64,000 nucleotides of DNA, from contig NW_022145537.1 of the NCBI RefSeq assembly GCF_000002235.5, forward strand, positions 124,001 to 188,000, written 5' to 3'. Each line of letters opens with the position of its first letter. Positions within the stretch are counted from its first letter, which is position 1. A program made the translations under genes and the position numbers. The stretch comes from Strongylocentrotus purpuratus. Its lineage: Eukaryota > Echinodermata > Echinoidea > Camarodonta > Strongylocentrotidae. Positions 50,801 to 59,399 of the stretch are shown piece after piece. The notes beneath the pieces were generated by a model, which saw only the letters and a program-made list of their open reading frames with translations, did no database searches and was not told the DNA's origin.

Positions 50801-52977
50801 AGACATCTGATCCTACTACTTGGGATGCACTAAAGGCAGGGGACTTCATGGTCACTAAATCTGGCATCCCATTCACGAACCTATTTGTTGACCAAACATT
50901 GGAACAGCTGATCAGGGAAGTGAAAGTAGCTGGCGGCATCACTGGAATAACACAAAATGAAGAAGCACTGGGTAGGTTTTTCCTGATTGCCCCTGAATTG
51001 GTCATCCTCATTCAAGACTTCCAAGATGCTTACTGTTGTACCACCCATGACTCTCAAACTACGAAGGAGCACTATCAGCTCAGTGGTTCTGTGGCTCTTC
51101 GCATGCACAGAAATTCCTCAACAATCAAGAAAGCAATCATACGACACTGCGAGGGCAATCCATTTGAAATCAGGTCAATGAAGCTGATGAATATGGTATC
51201 TAACATGCAAGTTCCTGAAGCTTTCAAGGAGGACATTCTTGAAAGAGATGTAAAGGGAAAGATCATTTTCCAAGAATTTGTATCTGACAGAATAGTTGAG
51301 TCATCGGCCAAGAAATCTATCTGGGACCCAATGAGGAAGGCCAAACTAAAGACATTCAGCTCTTGCAGAAAGAAGACACAGTGTAAGATTGGAGCCAAGC
51401 TCGTCAAGCTAAGAGAGGATCGCCAACTTCTTGCAAGATTTCTCGTTGTTCAGCAGTCCAGACCTGGAATGATACATTCACTGGGTGACACAATTGGAAA
51501 ATATGAATTTTCTGTCATTCCTAGGTCGCTATTTACCTCAGATGGCCTTCTCCTTATCCCATCAGACAAAAGCTCTTTCATCCATGCCATAGAAACCTAT
51601 GGAACTGAACCGAATAGTCAGTCTGAAGACCAGATCAATGAGCAGCAAGATTCACCCAACATAGAGACATCAGGAGAAGACAAGAAAACAGACAAACTGT
51701 GCATCATCGATGCCATGGCAGTTGTCCAGGCCATAAAGAAGTCCCCATCAATGGTTGACTGCTCCGACTTTGCTGCTGCTTTTGTTAGGAGCATAAGGAA
51801 AATTGCATCCCAGTACGATGAAGCACGTGTTATCTTTGATAGATACATTGATGATTCCCTCAAGGCACAGACTAGAGGGAAAAGGACTGCAGGTATTGAA
51901 CCAGTGAAGTTTGATATCAAGGACAATACCAACATCAAGCTCGTTTCACTGAAGACTCTTCTGTCTCACAACTACACCAAGTCGCAACTGACAGAATATC
52001 TTGGAAAGGCTGTTCTGCATGAGTATACAAATAGTAGCAAGAACGTTGTTGTCGTCTACGGAAATGCTACATATTCCAACAAGCCAGATATGTTTGATCC
52101 AGAACTCACCCATCACACACATGAGGAAGCGGATACACTCATCCCATTGCATGTACTGGATGCTACCTCAAAAGCAGCAGAGAACATCATAGATATTGAT
52201 GTTTATTCTCCAGACACTGACGTCTTTGTATATCTGATGGATCTTTGTTCTACACACAATGTCTTAGGTCGCCTTTGCTTCATCACTGGAAAGGGAAATG
52301 CGAAACGTACAATTGACATTGCTGAGAGATGTTCTGCAGTTGGTAGCGAAAAAAGCAAAGGTTTGCTTGGTCTACATGCATTCAGTGGTGCCGATTGGGG
52401 TGGTAAATTTGCAGGCATCTCAAAGAGCAGATGGATCAAGCAATATTTGGGCCTTGACCCAGAATGTGACATAGTCCATGCATTCCAAACATTAGGTGAA
52501 GAAGACTTCAACCAGGAAAGTGTGTTATCAGTCTTGGAAGACTTTGTCTGCAAGGTGTATGCTAGAAACAGCAAAGCCACAAAAGTGAGTGACCTTAGAT
52601 GGGAGTTATTCAGGGCAAAAAATCTTGAGGCAGAAAAGCTCCCACCAACCCTTGGATCCTTGACACCACACATCCAGAGGGCAAACTTCGTAGCCAGAGT
52701 CAACAAGGGATACAAAGTTCCAAAACCAAAGCTGCCCCCTCTAGATGGAAATGGATGGGAGCTTTCCCCAGAAGGAACATTCAGTGCAACCAAGTGTTTA
52801 GAGCTTCCTGCGCCGAAGGCAGTCATGGAATTGGTCAAATGCTCATGTCGGAAGGAATGCAAAAGCCATTGCTCTTGCAAGAAGAACCATCTGCCTTGCA
52901 CAGCCCTATGCAAGTGTTGTGACTGTGAAAATACACAGGACTATGATGTGAATGTGAATAGCCCCGATGTTGACTAG
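47812..52977 (+). CDS. Transposon-encoded protein with FEN1/XPG-like nuclease and CXC domains
   Basis: Single ORF of 1721 codons without introns. A splice acceptor-like CTCTTTCCAG ends at 47791, so a 5' UTR intron is possible. In order: a C2HC zinc-finger-like motif (C11, C14, H71, C74); a second (C139, C143, H196, C199); DNIDFLENTADG and LHGT (493-511), shared with a recurrent uncharacterised invertebrate family; a Ser/Glu-rich linker (about 590-740); TVITLDLDLYERA (785-797); a coiled coil (about 884-955); NWELHL and FVDQTLEQ (959-1032). Residues 1297-1540 resemble a 5'-nuclease of the FEN1/XPG type: CIIDAM (D1300), VIFDRYIDDSLK (D1343), HEEADTLI (E1438, E1439, D1441), YSPDTDVFV (D1468, D1470) and FSGADWGGKFAGI (D1528). 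The C-terminus (1677-1705) is Cys-rich, CSCRKECKSHCSCKKNHLPC, like a tesmin/TSO1 CXC DNA-binding repeat. The nuclease assignment is from motif order and spacing, not from alignment. A host gene captured between inverted repeats cannot be excluded. Confidence 0.8.
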   Translation: METSGRSSNKCIVCLQADESTQMNLTPSKSSLEKLKDFAKKRSSLGETTISPVWERIVSLTDEQYFQSVFHWACYKQIVNNAKLKRAEKRVLDASSSSSKTAVQPKKGRPSRSVSPSCSKGDVPGRLRRSSSAPNAKNCVFQCKNAHSGELHRVETESMGRRLMFIKSNTKDEKLRVALAHVNEPTDCSAFDLMYHRNCLRDHERKVQGYSNSEMRSKLNIGKHIADIDILNAVKCSLNEGFTVTMNEVNELYVSFLADNDIDPGPYHHKKHLKAIISENIEGVNFIKSHRANESELLVGEKLLGKTVSELHEQQTEEADVECLQEAATILRKALASSSAKWKFTGIQSMSEFQHPPLLTSFLRWVLFGTKCVGIKGRRSQSSRKAVNLMAQQMLLNFKTDRQAAYSPESDAEFRRRHETPLSVGLALTIHKKTRSKDLVDLLSHLNIGCSYDKVLQIEKRIASGVAERMETSGGFCLPPFIEKGKSLFFAADNIDFLENTADGQNTLHGTILVINQNQGGDSDSTTGLPVSEPLRIPDDVKPIDVDIKLQHPPSLEVKTITASSFEFGSFQHAISENEMYDKAWFMASFSTRSNTTSSATHPVAANESLHIDISQLTEPLDSQSPLTEQSSDDETSLHVHSDQNSDTQPEGEQSLESVTSGATFEHYLVSDIEQPMAMTTSSLDNSGGNSRVHGIEQSEGSTKTSEGPGVHSSAKALKKTVVPTWAATNSLLVQAQQKGNQSLTKSAIVAPLLRRPPTDYSSLFTILSLAQGISAAVVGPHKKTVITLDLDLYERATKLQSSTGNKNWILRIGELHACFASLHAIAKYLEDSGLESISIEAGLFSPSTIRQIFTGKWFKRGIEFHMTNIMACYDLLFEASVHHEHLDSMIKKCEELRKKLHERDSDIKQVFEEVTSMIKEHYQTTIIQENDEMATFLLNYMKQVESLLHVIRASRQGNWELHLASMEEQVKYYFAHDLYKYARLVPIYLLQMHSLKTSDPTTWDALKAGDFMVTKSGIPFTNLFVDQTLEQLIREVKVAGGITGITQNEEALGRFFLIAPELVILIQDFQDAYCCTTHDSQTTKEHYQLSGSVALRMHRNSSTIKKAIIRHCEGNPFEIRSMKLMNMVSNMQVPEAFKEDILERDVKGKIIFQEFVSDRIVESSAKKSIWDPMRKAKLKTFSSCRKKTQCKIGAKLVKLREDRQLLARFLVVQQSRPGMIHSLGDTIGKYEFSVIPRSLFTSDGLLLIPSDKSSFIHAIETYGTEPNSQSEDQINEQQDSPNIETSGEDKKTDKLCIIDAMAVVQAIKKSPSMVDCSDFAAAFVRSIRKIASQYDEARVIFDRYIDDSLKAQTRGKRTAGIEPVKFDIKDNTNIKLVSLKTLLSHNYTKSQLTEYLGKAVLHEYTNSSKNVVVVYGNATYSNKPDMFDPELTHHTHEEADTLIPLHVLDATSKAAENIIDIDVYSPDTDVFVYLMDLCSTHNVLGRLCFITGKGNAKRTIDIAERCSAVGSEKSKGLLGLHAFSGADWGGKFAGISKSRWIKQYLGLDPECDIVHAFQTLGEEDFNQESVLSVLEDFVCKVYARNSKATKVSDLRWELFRAKNLEAEKLPPTLGSLTPHIQRANFVARVNKGYKVPKPKLPPLDGNGWELSPEGTFSATKCLELPAPKAVMELVKCSCRKECKSHCSCKKNHLPCTALCKCCDCENTQDYDVNVNSPDVD

Positions 52978-53303
52978 GTGAATATAAAATTGTAGATTAT
53001 AAGAAATTGTTGTTTCAATGTCGCAACTAAACTCACATCCATAAGATTAGTTGTCATTTTAGACACAGTTGTAAGGAGGTACATTTGGTAGACATTTGGT
53101 CTTTGAAATCACAATCGCATGATTTATCAGTCTCAGGTTATGCCATGCATTATATGTCATTATTCAATTCAACATATCGCAATATAAAGCAGGAGTTGAC
53201 TGCCGTGATTGATTCTAGAATCACATGCCTTCCAAAATGATTGATTTCGCATTTTAAGCGCTCCAATACCCAATATGTGTTACAAATCTGAAATACCATA
53301 TTA

Positions 53304-53777
53304 TGGCGGCCATTTTGAATTTCAAGATGGCGGCTAATTAGAATGGTCATCATTAAACGAAGCATGTATTTCCTTTTAAAGCATGTATATCATCATAATG
53401 ATGATACTATAACAAGTTTTAACCTTTCCATGCACTTCTAACTTGATATTCAAGTTGAAATAGGCTTAACAATGGCGGCCATTTTGAAATTCAAAATGGC
53501 GGCTTATCCGGAACAAAGCACAATTTCATGGAAATTTGTATTACTATATCAGACATCAATGCCATGCTTTTTATCCGAAATTTGAACCTTCTATGATGTC
53601 TATAATATGAAATAATGGTAAAAAATGCATTTTTTATGGTGGCCATTTTGAAATTCAAAATGGCCGCCTAAGACGTGGTCGAAAAAAATGGTACCAAAGT
53701 TTTTTGGATTCAGCACCCCCAAATTGACAAAGTTAGCCAAAAAAAAATCAATTTTGGCACAATTATCTCACGGGATT
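53304..53777 (-). repeat. Right terminal inverted repeat, three internal palindromes
   Basis: This is the reverse complement of 45942-46410. Palindromic GGCGGCCATTTTGAA-type sites lie at 53305-53334, 53474-53503 and 53639-53668, in mirror symmetry with those at the left end. Confidence 0.8.
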
Positions 53778-54055
53778 CAATATTGTGACATTACAGGCTG
53801 TACTAATACTGACAAGGTCATATTAGAAGCACCATACCAGTACAATTTTTTGACATATTCATTGGGGGGGGGGGGGGGGAGGGCTATAGCCTCTTGCCCG
53901 AAAAGTAATTTTCTGGTTGCACAATTCGGCTCGTGAGCGATCGAGCGAAAATTTGAGCATATGTATTCTGTGAAAGTGTTATTTAATTATCACTAAAATA
54001 AACGAGAAAAGATATCAAAAATTCATATTCGGGCAGCTCGCTGTTCCACCCCTCC
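53778..54055. other. Flank of the large element with a poly-G run
   Basis: No gene. A poly-G tract (about 53865-53879) precedes a transition into the minisatellite array. It probably belongs to the disrupted CAGGCGCG-type element. Confidence 0.4.
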
Positions 54056-55150
54056 CCCCCCCCCATTACGCGAGAAGCGCAGAAGTTTTGATGTTTCATG
54101 AAATTATTAGATAAAGAAGAGGATTCGTTGTATCATTCTCGACTCTTAATCCTTGTTTGAATTCAGTCCCCCCCCCCCTTCCGCGCGTAGCGTGGAAGCT
54201 TTGACCTTTCATTAATTATTAGAGAAAGAAGACGATTTTTTGGTACCATTCTCGACTCTTATTCCTTGTCTGAATTACGTTCCCCCCCCCCCCTCCCCCT
54301 CCCGCGCGAAGCGCGGAAACTTTGACCTTTCATAGTTTAATGAAATTATAAGAGAAAGAGAAGATGATTCGTTGTTCCATTCTTGACTCTGAATTCAGTT
54401 TCCCCCCTCCCGCGCAGACGCTTAACGTTTCATTAAATTATTAGAGAAAGAAGAGTATTCGTTGTACCATTCTTGAATCTTAATCCTTGTTCGAATGCAG
54501 TTTCCCCCCTCCCGCGCGAAGCGCGTGGAAGCTTTGATGTTTCATTAAATTATTAGAGAAAGAAGACGATTTTTTTGTACCATTCTCGACTCTTATTCCT
54601 TGTCTGAATTCAGTCACCCCCCCCCCCTCCCGCGCAAAGCGCGGAAACTTTGACCTTTCATAGTTTAATGAAATTATTAGAGAAACAAGATGATTCGTTG
54701 TTCCATTCTCGACTCTGAATTCAGTTTCCCCCCTCCCGCGCAAACGTTAACGTTTCTTTTAATTATTAGAGAAAGAAGGCGTTTCGTTATACCATTCTCA
54801 ACTCTTAATCTTTGTTTGAATGCAGTTTTCCCCCTCCCGCGCGAAGCGCGTGGAAGCTTTGATGTTTCATTAAATTATTAGAGAAAGAAGAGGATTCGTT
54901 GTTCTATTTTCGACCCGTAATCCTTGTCTGAAGTTAGTTTTCTATCGCCCGCGCGAAGCGCGGAAGCTTAGACGTTTCATTAAATTATTAGAAAAAGAAG
55001 ACGATTCGTTGTATCATTCTCGACTCTTAATCCTTGCCTGAATTTAGTTGCGGCCCCCCCTCTCGAGCGAAGCGCGGAAGCTTTGACATTTCATTTAATT
55101 ATTAGAGAAAGAAGACGATTCGTTGTACCGTTCTAGACTTGTCAGAATTT
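54056..55150 (-). repeat. Minisatellite array, about ten units, reverse orientation
   Basis: Units of about 85-130 bp each contain TTCATTAAATTATTAGAGAA, AGAAGACGATTCGTTGTACC, TTCTCGACTCTTAATCCTTG and CCCGCGCGAAGCGCGGAAGC. The last is a GC-rich hairpin. Units start near 54100 and repeat to 55140 with indels in the poly-C part. It lies in reverse orientation to the arrays at 18.1 and 63.0 kb and in the same orientation as that at 57.9 kb. Confidence 0.85.
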
Positions 55151-55220
55151 TCAAAAATGTTTCCTTGTCTGCTCTGTTTTCGTCCTACATGTATGTCCTC
55201 TTACTGCCCCTACCACCCTT

Positions 55221-55233
55221 GGCTACGCGCCTG
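55221..55233. repeat. GGCTACGCGCCTG terminus of a CAGGCGCG-type element
   Basis: It closes the minisatellite-bearing element on the right, mirroring the CAGGCGCG left ends. The matching left end may be 45826. Flanks (TGATATGG and CTTTACAG) do not form an obvious target duplication. Confidence 0.5.
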
Positions 55234-55789
55234 CTTTACAGGGAAAATGAAACAATCATGATTGTGTGATAGCACACAATTAGGTTAGTAGAAATGAAAG
55301 GGGAAAAAAGAAAGATCTATTACACCAACCATGGATAAATCACGGCCGGGAGCGTCATCCCAATAAACAGAACACCAAAAAGTAACCTCTTTTGGGAGTG
55401 TATTTTAAGTGATTTTAAAGTATAGGGCCTTTTGAACTAGATTTAAACGTTATCGACACGTGCCTTCATTTAAACAAAAAAGGTACTCCTGTTCACGTTT
55501 TCAACTAACCTAAAAACCACCAGTTTATCACGCGACTGGAGTAACGTGATTCCACTTACCTCTGTAAATCAAGTGTTTATGACCAAATAACCGCTTGACC
55601 AAGCAACGAGTTTTTTGTCAGTTAACCGATGGGGGCGATAAAAACGTAATTATTTGGTCTTGTAAGCACCGTTATTGATTGGTTTCACAGGTTATCCAAG
55701 GTTTATGGTAATAATCACGTTACTTACACCGGCTAATCGTCTTATTGTTCTGTCCGTGAATCTCTGGTTATATTCAACTAGTAATTCTG

Positions 55790-56530
55790 AGGTGTCTTAC
55801 ATACCTCTTTAAAAGGTTTCAAAGTTACCATAAATATCTTGGTTATGATCACGTGGCTCAAGCTGATTACTAATCTAAGCTGTGAAAACGTGATATGTAG
55901 GTGTGAAAATTAGTAATTATTAAGTGTTTTAAAACACCTTTTTAAATGGTAGTCAAAGTTACCATAAGTTCCGCGGTGATGATCTCGTGACTCAAACGGA
56001 TTATTGATCTAAGCTGGTCATACGTGACTTTTAGGTGTGAAAAATTAGTCATTATTAGGTGTCTTAAAACACCTATTTAAATGGTTTCAAAGTTACCATA
56101 ACTTTCTTGGTGATGATCACGTAGTTAAAAGTGATTACTAATCTAAGCTGTGAATCCGTGATATTTAGGTGTAAAAAATTAGTAATTATTAGGTGTCTTA
56201 AAACACCTATTTAAATGGTAGTCAAAGTTGCCAGCAGTTCCGCGGTGATGATCTCGTGACTCAAACGGAATATTAATCTAAGCAGGGCATACGTGACTTT
56301 TAGGTGTGAAAAATTAGTCATTATTAGGTGTCTTAAAATTAAATGGAAGTCTAAGTTGCCATAAGTTCCGCGGTGATGATCTCGTGACTCAAACGGATTA
56401 TTAATCTAAGCTGGGCATACGTGACTTTTAGGTGTGAAAAATTAGTCATGATTAGGTGTCTTAAAACACCTCTTTAAATCGTAGTCAAAGTTGCCAGCAG
56501 TTCCGTGGTGATAATCCCGTGACTGTTGGC
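55790..56530. repeat. Tandem array of a ~140-bp unit, about five copies
   Basis: Each unit contains AAATTAGTNATTATTAGGTG, TCTTAAAACACCT (a hairpin with the preceding AGGTGT), TTTAAATGGTAGTCAAAGTT, ACCATAAGTTCCGCGGTGAT and GATCTCGTGACTCAAACGGA. The copy at about 56330 lacks part of the hairpin. Confidence 0.85.
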
Positions 56531-57100
56531 ATATTTCTATGTTCACCAGTTGATAACTGACTGTTGGCATATTTTCATTGCACCAGTTGACCCAGCTGAC
56601 ACCAATTCATTTGCATATTGAATATGGGGTGCGTGCAGATCTATGTTTTTTAAACAATTTATCTGAATTTACAGCATATTTCTTAATTACTGATGATTTA
56701 GTTATATGCAATTCATTTCGAAAATACTACAAATATAAATTACCAGTTATTAGGACATTTCGCTACTTCGTATAAATAGTTAAACATGAATAAGGGAAAC
56801 ATTAACTGTGAACTAAAATAATTTCAATAAAGTACAAGTATACGATTTTTTTCTCGATTAATTCAACTATGTAAGTCTACTTATTACCAATGCCCTTACA
56901 TTGGAAATACAGACGTACCAGTATTGAAGTATTGTTGCTGTTCAACTGGTTGGAAGTTTTACCAAATGGTTCTAATGGCTCAGCTAGACCAGTTGAATTA
57001 TAACTGGCCTGGATCAACTGGATCAATTAGCCCATTTCAATTTCCAGGGTTACCAGTTGGCATTAAATGGATCATCAACTGGACCAGTTGCAACTAGCTT
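56530..57100. repeat. Cluster of CCAGTTG / CAACTGG words
   Basis: About ten CCAGTTG or CAACTGG (or one-base variants) occur in both orientations, densest at 56945-57095, with two TGACTGTTGGCATATTT copies at the left. It has no coding potential. Confidence 0.65.
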
Positions 57101-57735
57101 TCTCTTCTGGGAATTTTGCACCCCCCCCCCCCCACCCAACCCCCTCTAATCCCAAACTGCTTCCGGCGCGCCTGGACGTAATTATGGAAGATCCAAGACA
57201 CGATGTTCAGAAACGGGATGAGAACGTCATTATTTTGGTTCATTTATTGTGTAACATTTGCGTAATTATTGGGTTTGACCGCGGGTTACAGTAACATACT
57301 TCCTCTTCGACGTAAATTTCACGTGAATGTAGAACATGATTCATCTCAAGTCAGCCTCGTAATATTCACGTGAATTTCACGCAGATATTTTGACTAAAAC
57401 TATCACTAACGCTTCACGTGTTTCTGTGAAGCGATAATTTCGTGTATGAAGATGTAATTTCATAACCAAACAAACACGGGAGTATTAGGTTTACAAACCA
57501 TGGTCTCCAAGGTAGGGATAATCACGTTATTATAATGGTGATATTGCAGTGACAATTGCGTGATTTAGTGTACGTGTGTTTTAAGTTACCTAATGCAATA
57601 AACGTATTAACACATTTACGTAAATGTCCGGTGTTTAAAGAACGTAACTCTCCTCAAGTCGATACCTTGATATTAACGTGATTTTCACGTGATTTTGTTT
57701 ATTGGGATATCATAGTTTTGTGTTATCGGGCGAGG

Positions 57736-59021
57736 CAGGCGCGGATCCAGGATTTCTTAGGGGGGGGGGGCCCAAATTTGAAATTATGCGAGCCAAATAT
57801 TGGTACGTAATGGTGACCAACAGTGACGTAATGCCGGGGGGGGGGGGTTGGTGTAGGGAGGGGCGAGTTTTCCCCACCCTCCTCCACGAAACGCGGAAGC
57901 TTTGACGTTTCATTAAATTATTAGAAAAAGAAGACGATTCGTTGTACCGTTCTCGACTCTTAATCCTCGTCTGAATTTAGTTTTTCCCCTTCCGCGCGAA
58001 TTTTACGTTTTATTAAATTATTAGAGAAAGAAGACGATTCATTGGGGAGTTCTCGACTCTTAATCCTCGTCTGAATTTAGTTTTTCCCCTTCCGCGCGAA
58101 TTTTACGTTTTATTAAATTATTAGAGAAAGAAGACGATTTGTTGTAGAGTTCTCGACTCTTAATCCTCGTCTGAATTCAGGTTCCCCCTTCCCGAGCGAA
58201 GCGCGGAAGCTTTTCATTAAATCATTACAGAAAGAAGACGATTCGTTGTACCGTTCTCGACTCATAATCCTCGTCTAAATTTAGTCTCCCCTCCCCCTCC
58301 TGCGCGAAGCGCGGAAGCTTTGTCGTTTCATTAAACTATTAAAGAAAGAAGACGATTTGTTGTACCGTTCTCGGCTCTTTATCCTCGTCTGAATTTAGTT
58401 CCCCCCCCCGAGCGAAGCGCGGAAGCTTTTACGTTTCATTAAATCATCAGAGAAATAAGACGACTCGTACCGTTCTTGACTCTTAATCCTCGTCTAAATT
58501 CAGTCCCCCCTCCCCTTCCTGCGCGAAACGCGGAAGCTTTGACGTTTCATTAAACTATTAAAGAAAGAATACGATTCGTTGTAGAGTTCTCGACTCTTAA
58601 TCCTCGTCTGAATTCAGGCCCCGCCCTCCCGCGCTAAGCGCGGAAGCTTTTCATTAAATCATTACAGAAAGAAGACGATTCGTTGTACCGTTCTCGACTC
58701 TTAATCCTCGCCTGAATTCAGGTCCCCCCCTCCCGCGCGAAGCGCGGAAGCTTTTACGTTTCATTAAATCATTAGAGAAAGAAGACGATTCGTTGTACCG
58801 TTCTCGATTCTTAATCCTTGTCTGAATTCAGCCCCCCTCCCCTCCTGCGCGAAGCTTTGACGTTTCATTAAATTATTAGAGAAAGAAGACGATGCGTTGT
58901 ACCGTTCTCTATACTCTTAATCCTTGTCTGAATTTCAAAGATGTTCTTTGTCTGCTCCTTTTATTTCCTACGTCCTCTTCCGATTTGGGGGGACCGCCCC
59001 CCCCCCCTGGCTACGCGCCTG
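57736..59021 (-). mobile_element. CAGGCGCG-ended element with ten-unit minisatellite
   Basis: It begins CAGGCGCGGATCCAGGATTT, poly-G, then AAATTATGCGAGCCAAATAT and GTACGTAATGGTGACCAACA. The last blocks reappear in reverse complement at about 63650-63742. A ~105-bp repeat of about ten units follows (57890-58940), sharing the unit described at 54056-55150. The element ends CCTGGCTACGCGCCTG. No clear 8-bp target duplication is found (GGGCGAGG and CGGTCAGA). Confidence 0.7.
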
Positions 59022-59039
59022 CGGTCAGATAAACACATT

Positions 59040-59345
59040 TTGATAACTTGTCCGGCCCCGGAAGCTCAGGGGTTTAGGCGTTTAATTAAGGTCAGATGAT
59101 CATTTTTTTTTAATACCTATTATTTTGTGACACTGGCAGGTCACTATTTGGGGGGCGAATCCCCCCCAAAAGAGGGGTTTTAGGCATTAAATTACCGTCA
59201 GATGAGCATCTAAGGGCCCGCCGTTGCACCCTAGGTGGAATCCAGGGGGCAGAGCCCCCGGAAGCTTAGGGTGTTTTAGGCATTTAATCACGGTCAGATG
59301 AGCATATTTTGATGCCTCATTTTTTAACACTGGCAGTTAACTATT
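59040..59345. repeat. Imperfect repeats of a TTTAGGCNTTTAAT motif
   Basis: GGGGTTTAGGCGTTTAATTA then AGGTCAGATGATCAT, GGTTTTAGGCATTAAATTAC then CGTCAGATGAGCAT, and GTTTTAGGCATTTAATCACG then GTCAGATGAGCAT follow each other at 80-110 bp intervals. GGAAGCTCAGG or GGAAGCTTAGGG precedes two of the three. Confidence 0.65.
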
Positions 59346-59399
59346 CTTTCTTTCTTGCTCTCATTCTATTTTTTCTTTTTAATATGCTTTTTCAAATAA

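Larger units (their letters stand above)
45942..53777 (+). mobile_element. Large DNA-transposon-like element encoding a 1721-aa protein
   Basis: The ends are inverted repeats: AATCCCGTGAGATAAT begins at 45942, and its reverse complement ends at 53777. Homology between the two ends runs inward for about 470 bp; the outer ~190 bp are nearly identical. Each end carries three copies of a ~30-bp palindrome. Between them lies one intact ORF (47812-52977) and non-coding DNA at 46411-47811 and 52978-53303, the former with paired poly-C and poly-G at 46556-46591. No target duplication is clear: flanks read CTACTATGA on the left and CAATATTG on the right. The protein is not a recognisable classical transposase. 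Autonomy is inferred from ORF integrity and TIR structure. Confidence 0.75.
55350..57711. mobile_element. 2.4-kb element bounded by TCCCAATAAACA inverted ends
   Basis: TCCCAATAAACAGA near 55350 and TTTGTTTATTGGGA near 57711 are short inverted ends. The enclosed DNA is rich in ACGTGA/TCACGT words throughout (for example TTCACGTGAA repeats at 57318-57430), unlike its neighbours. It contains a ~140-bp tandem array and a CCAGTTG/CAACTGG cluster but no ORF. The superfamily is unknown and the boundaries are inference. Confidence 0.5.

Noticed and set aside
52203..52913. 236-codon minus-strand open frame opposite the end of the large ORF
   Set aside because: It is the antisense shadow of the coding ORF and has no recognisable motif.
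54056..55150. CRISPR-like array
   Set aside because: Repeats of ~105 bp without unique spacers in an animal genome; this is a minisatellite.
55350..57711. LTR retrotransposon
   Set aside because: The ends are inverted rather than direct repeats, and there is no gag/pol ORF or primer-binding site.
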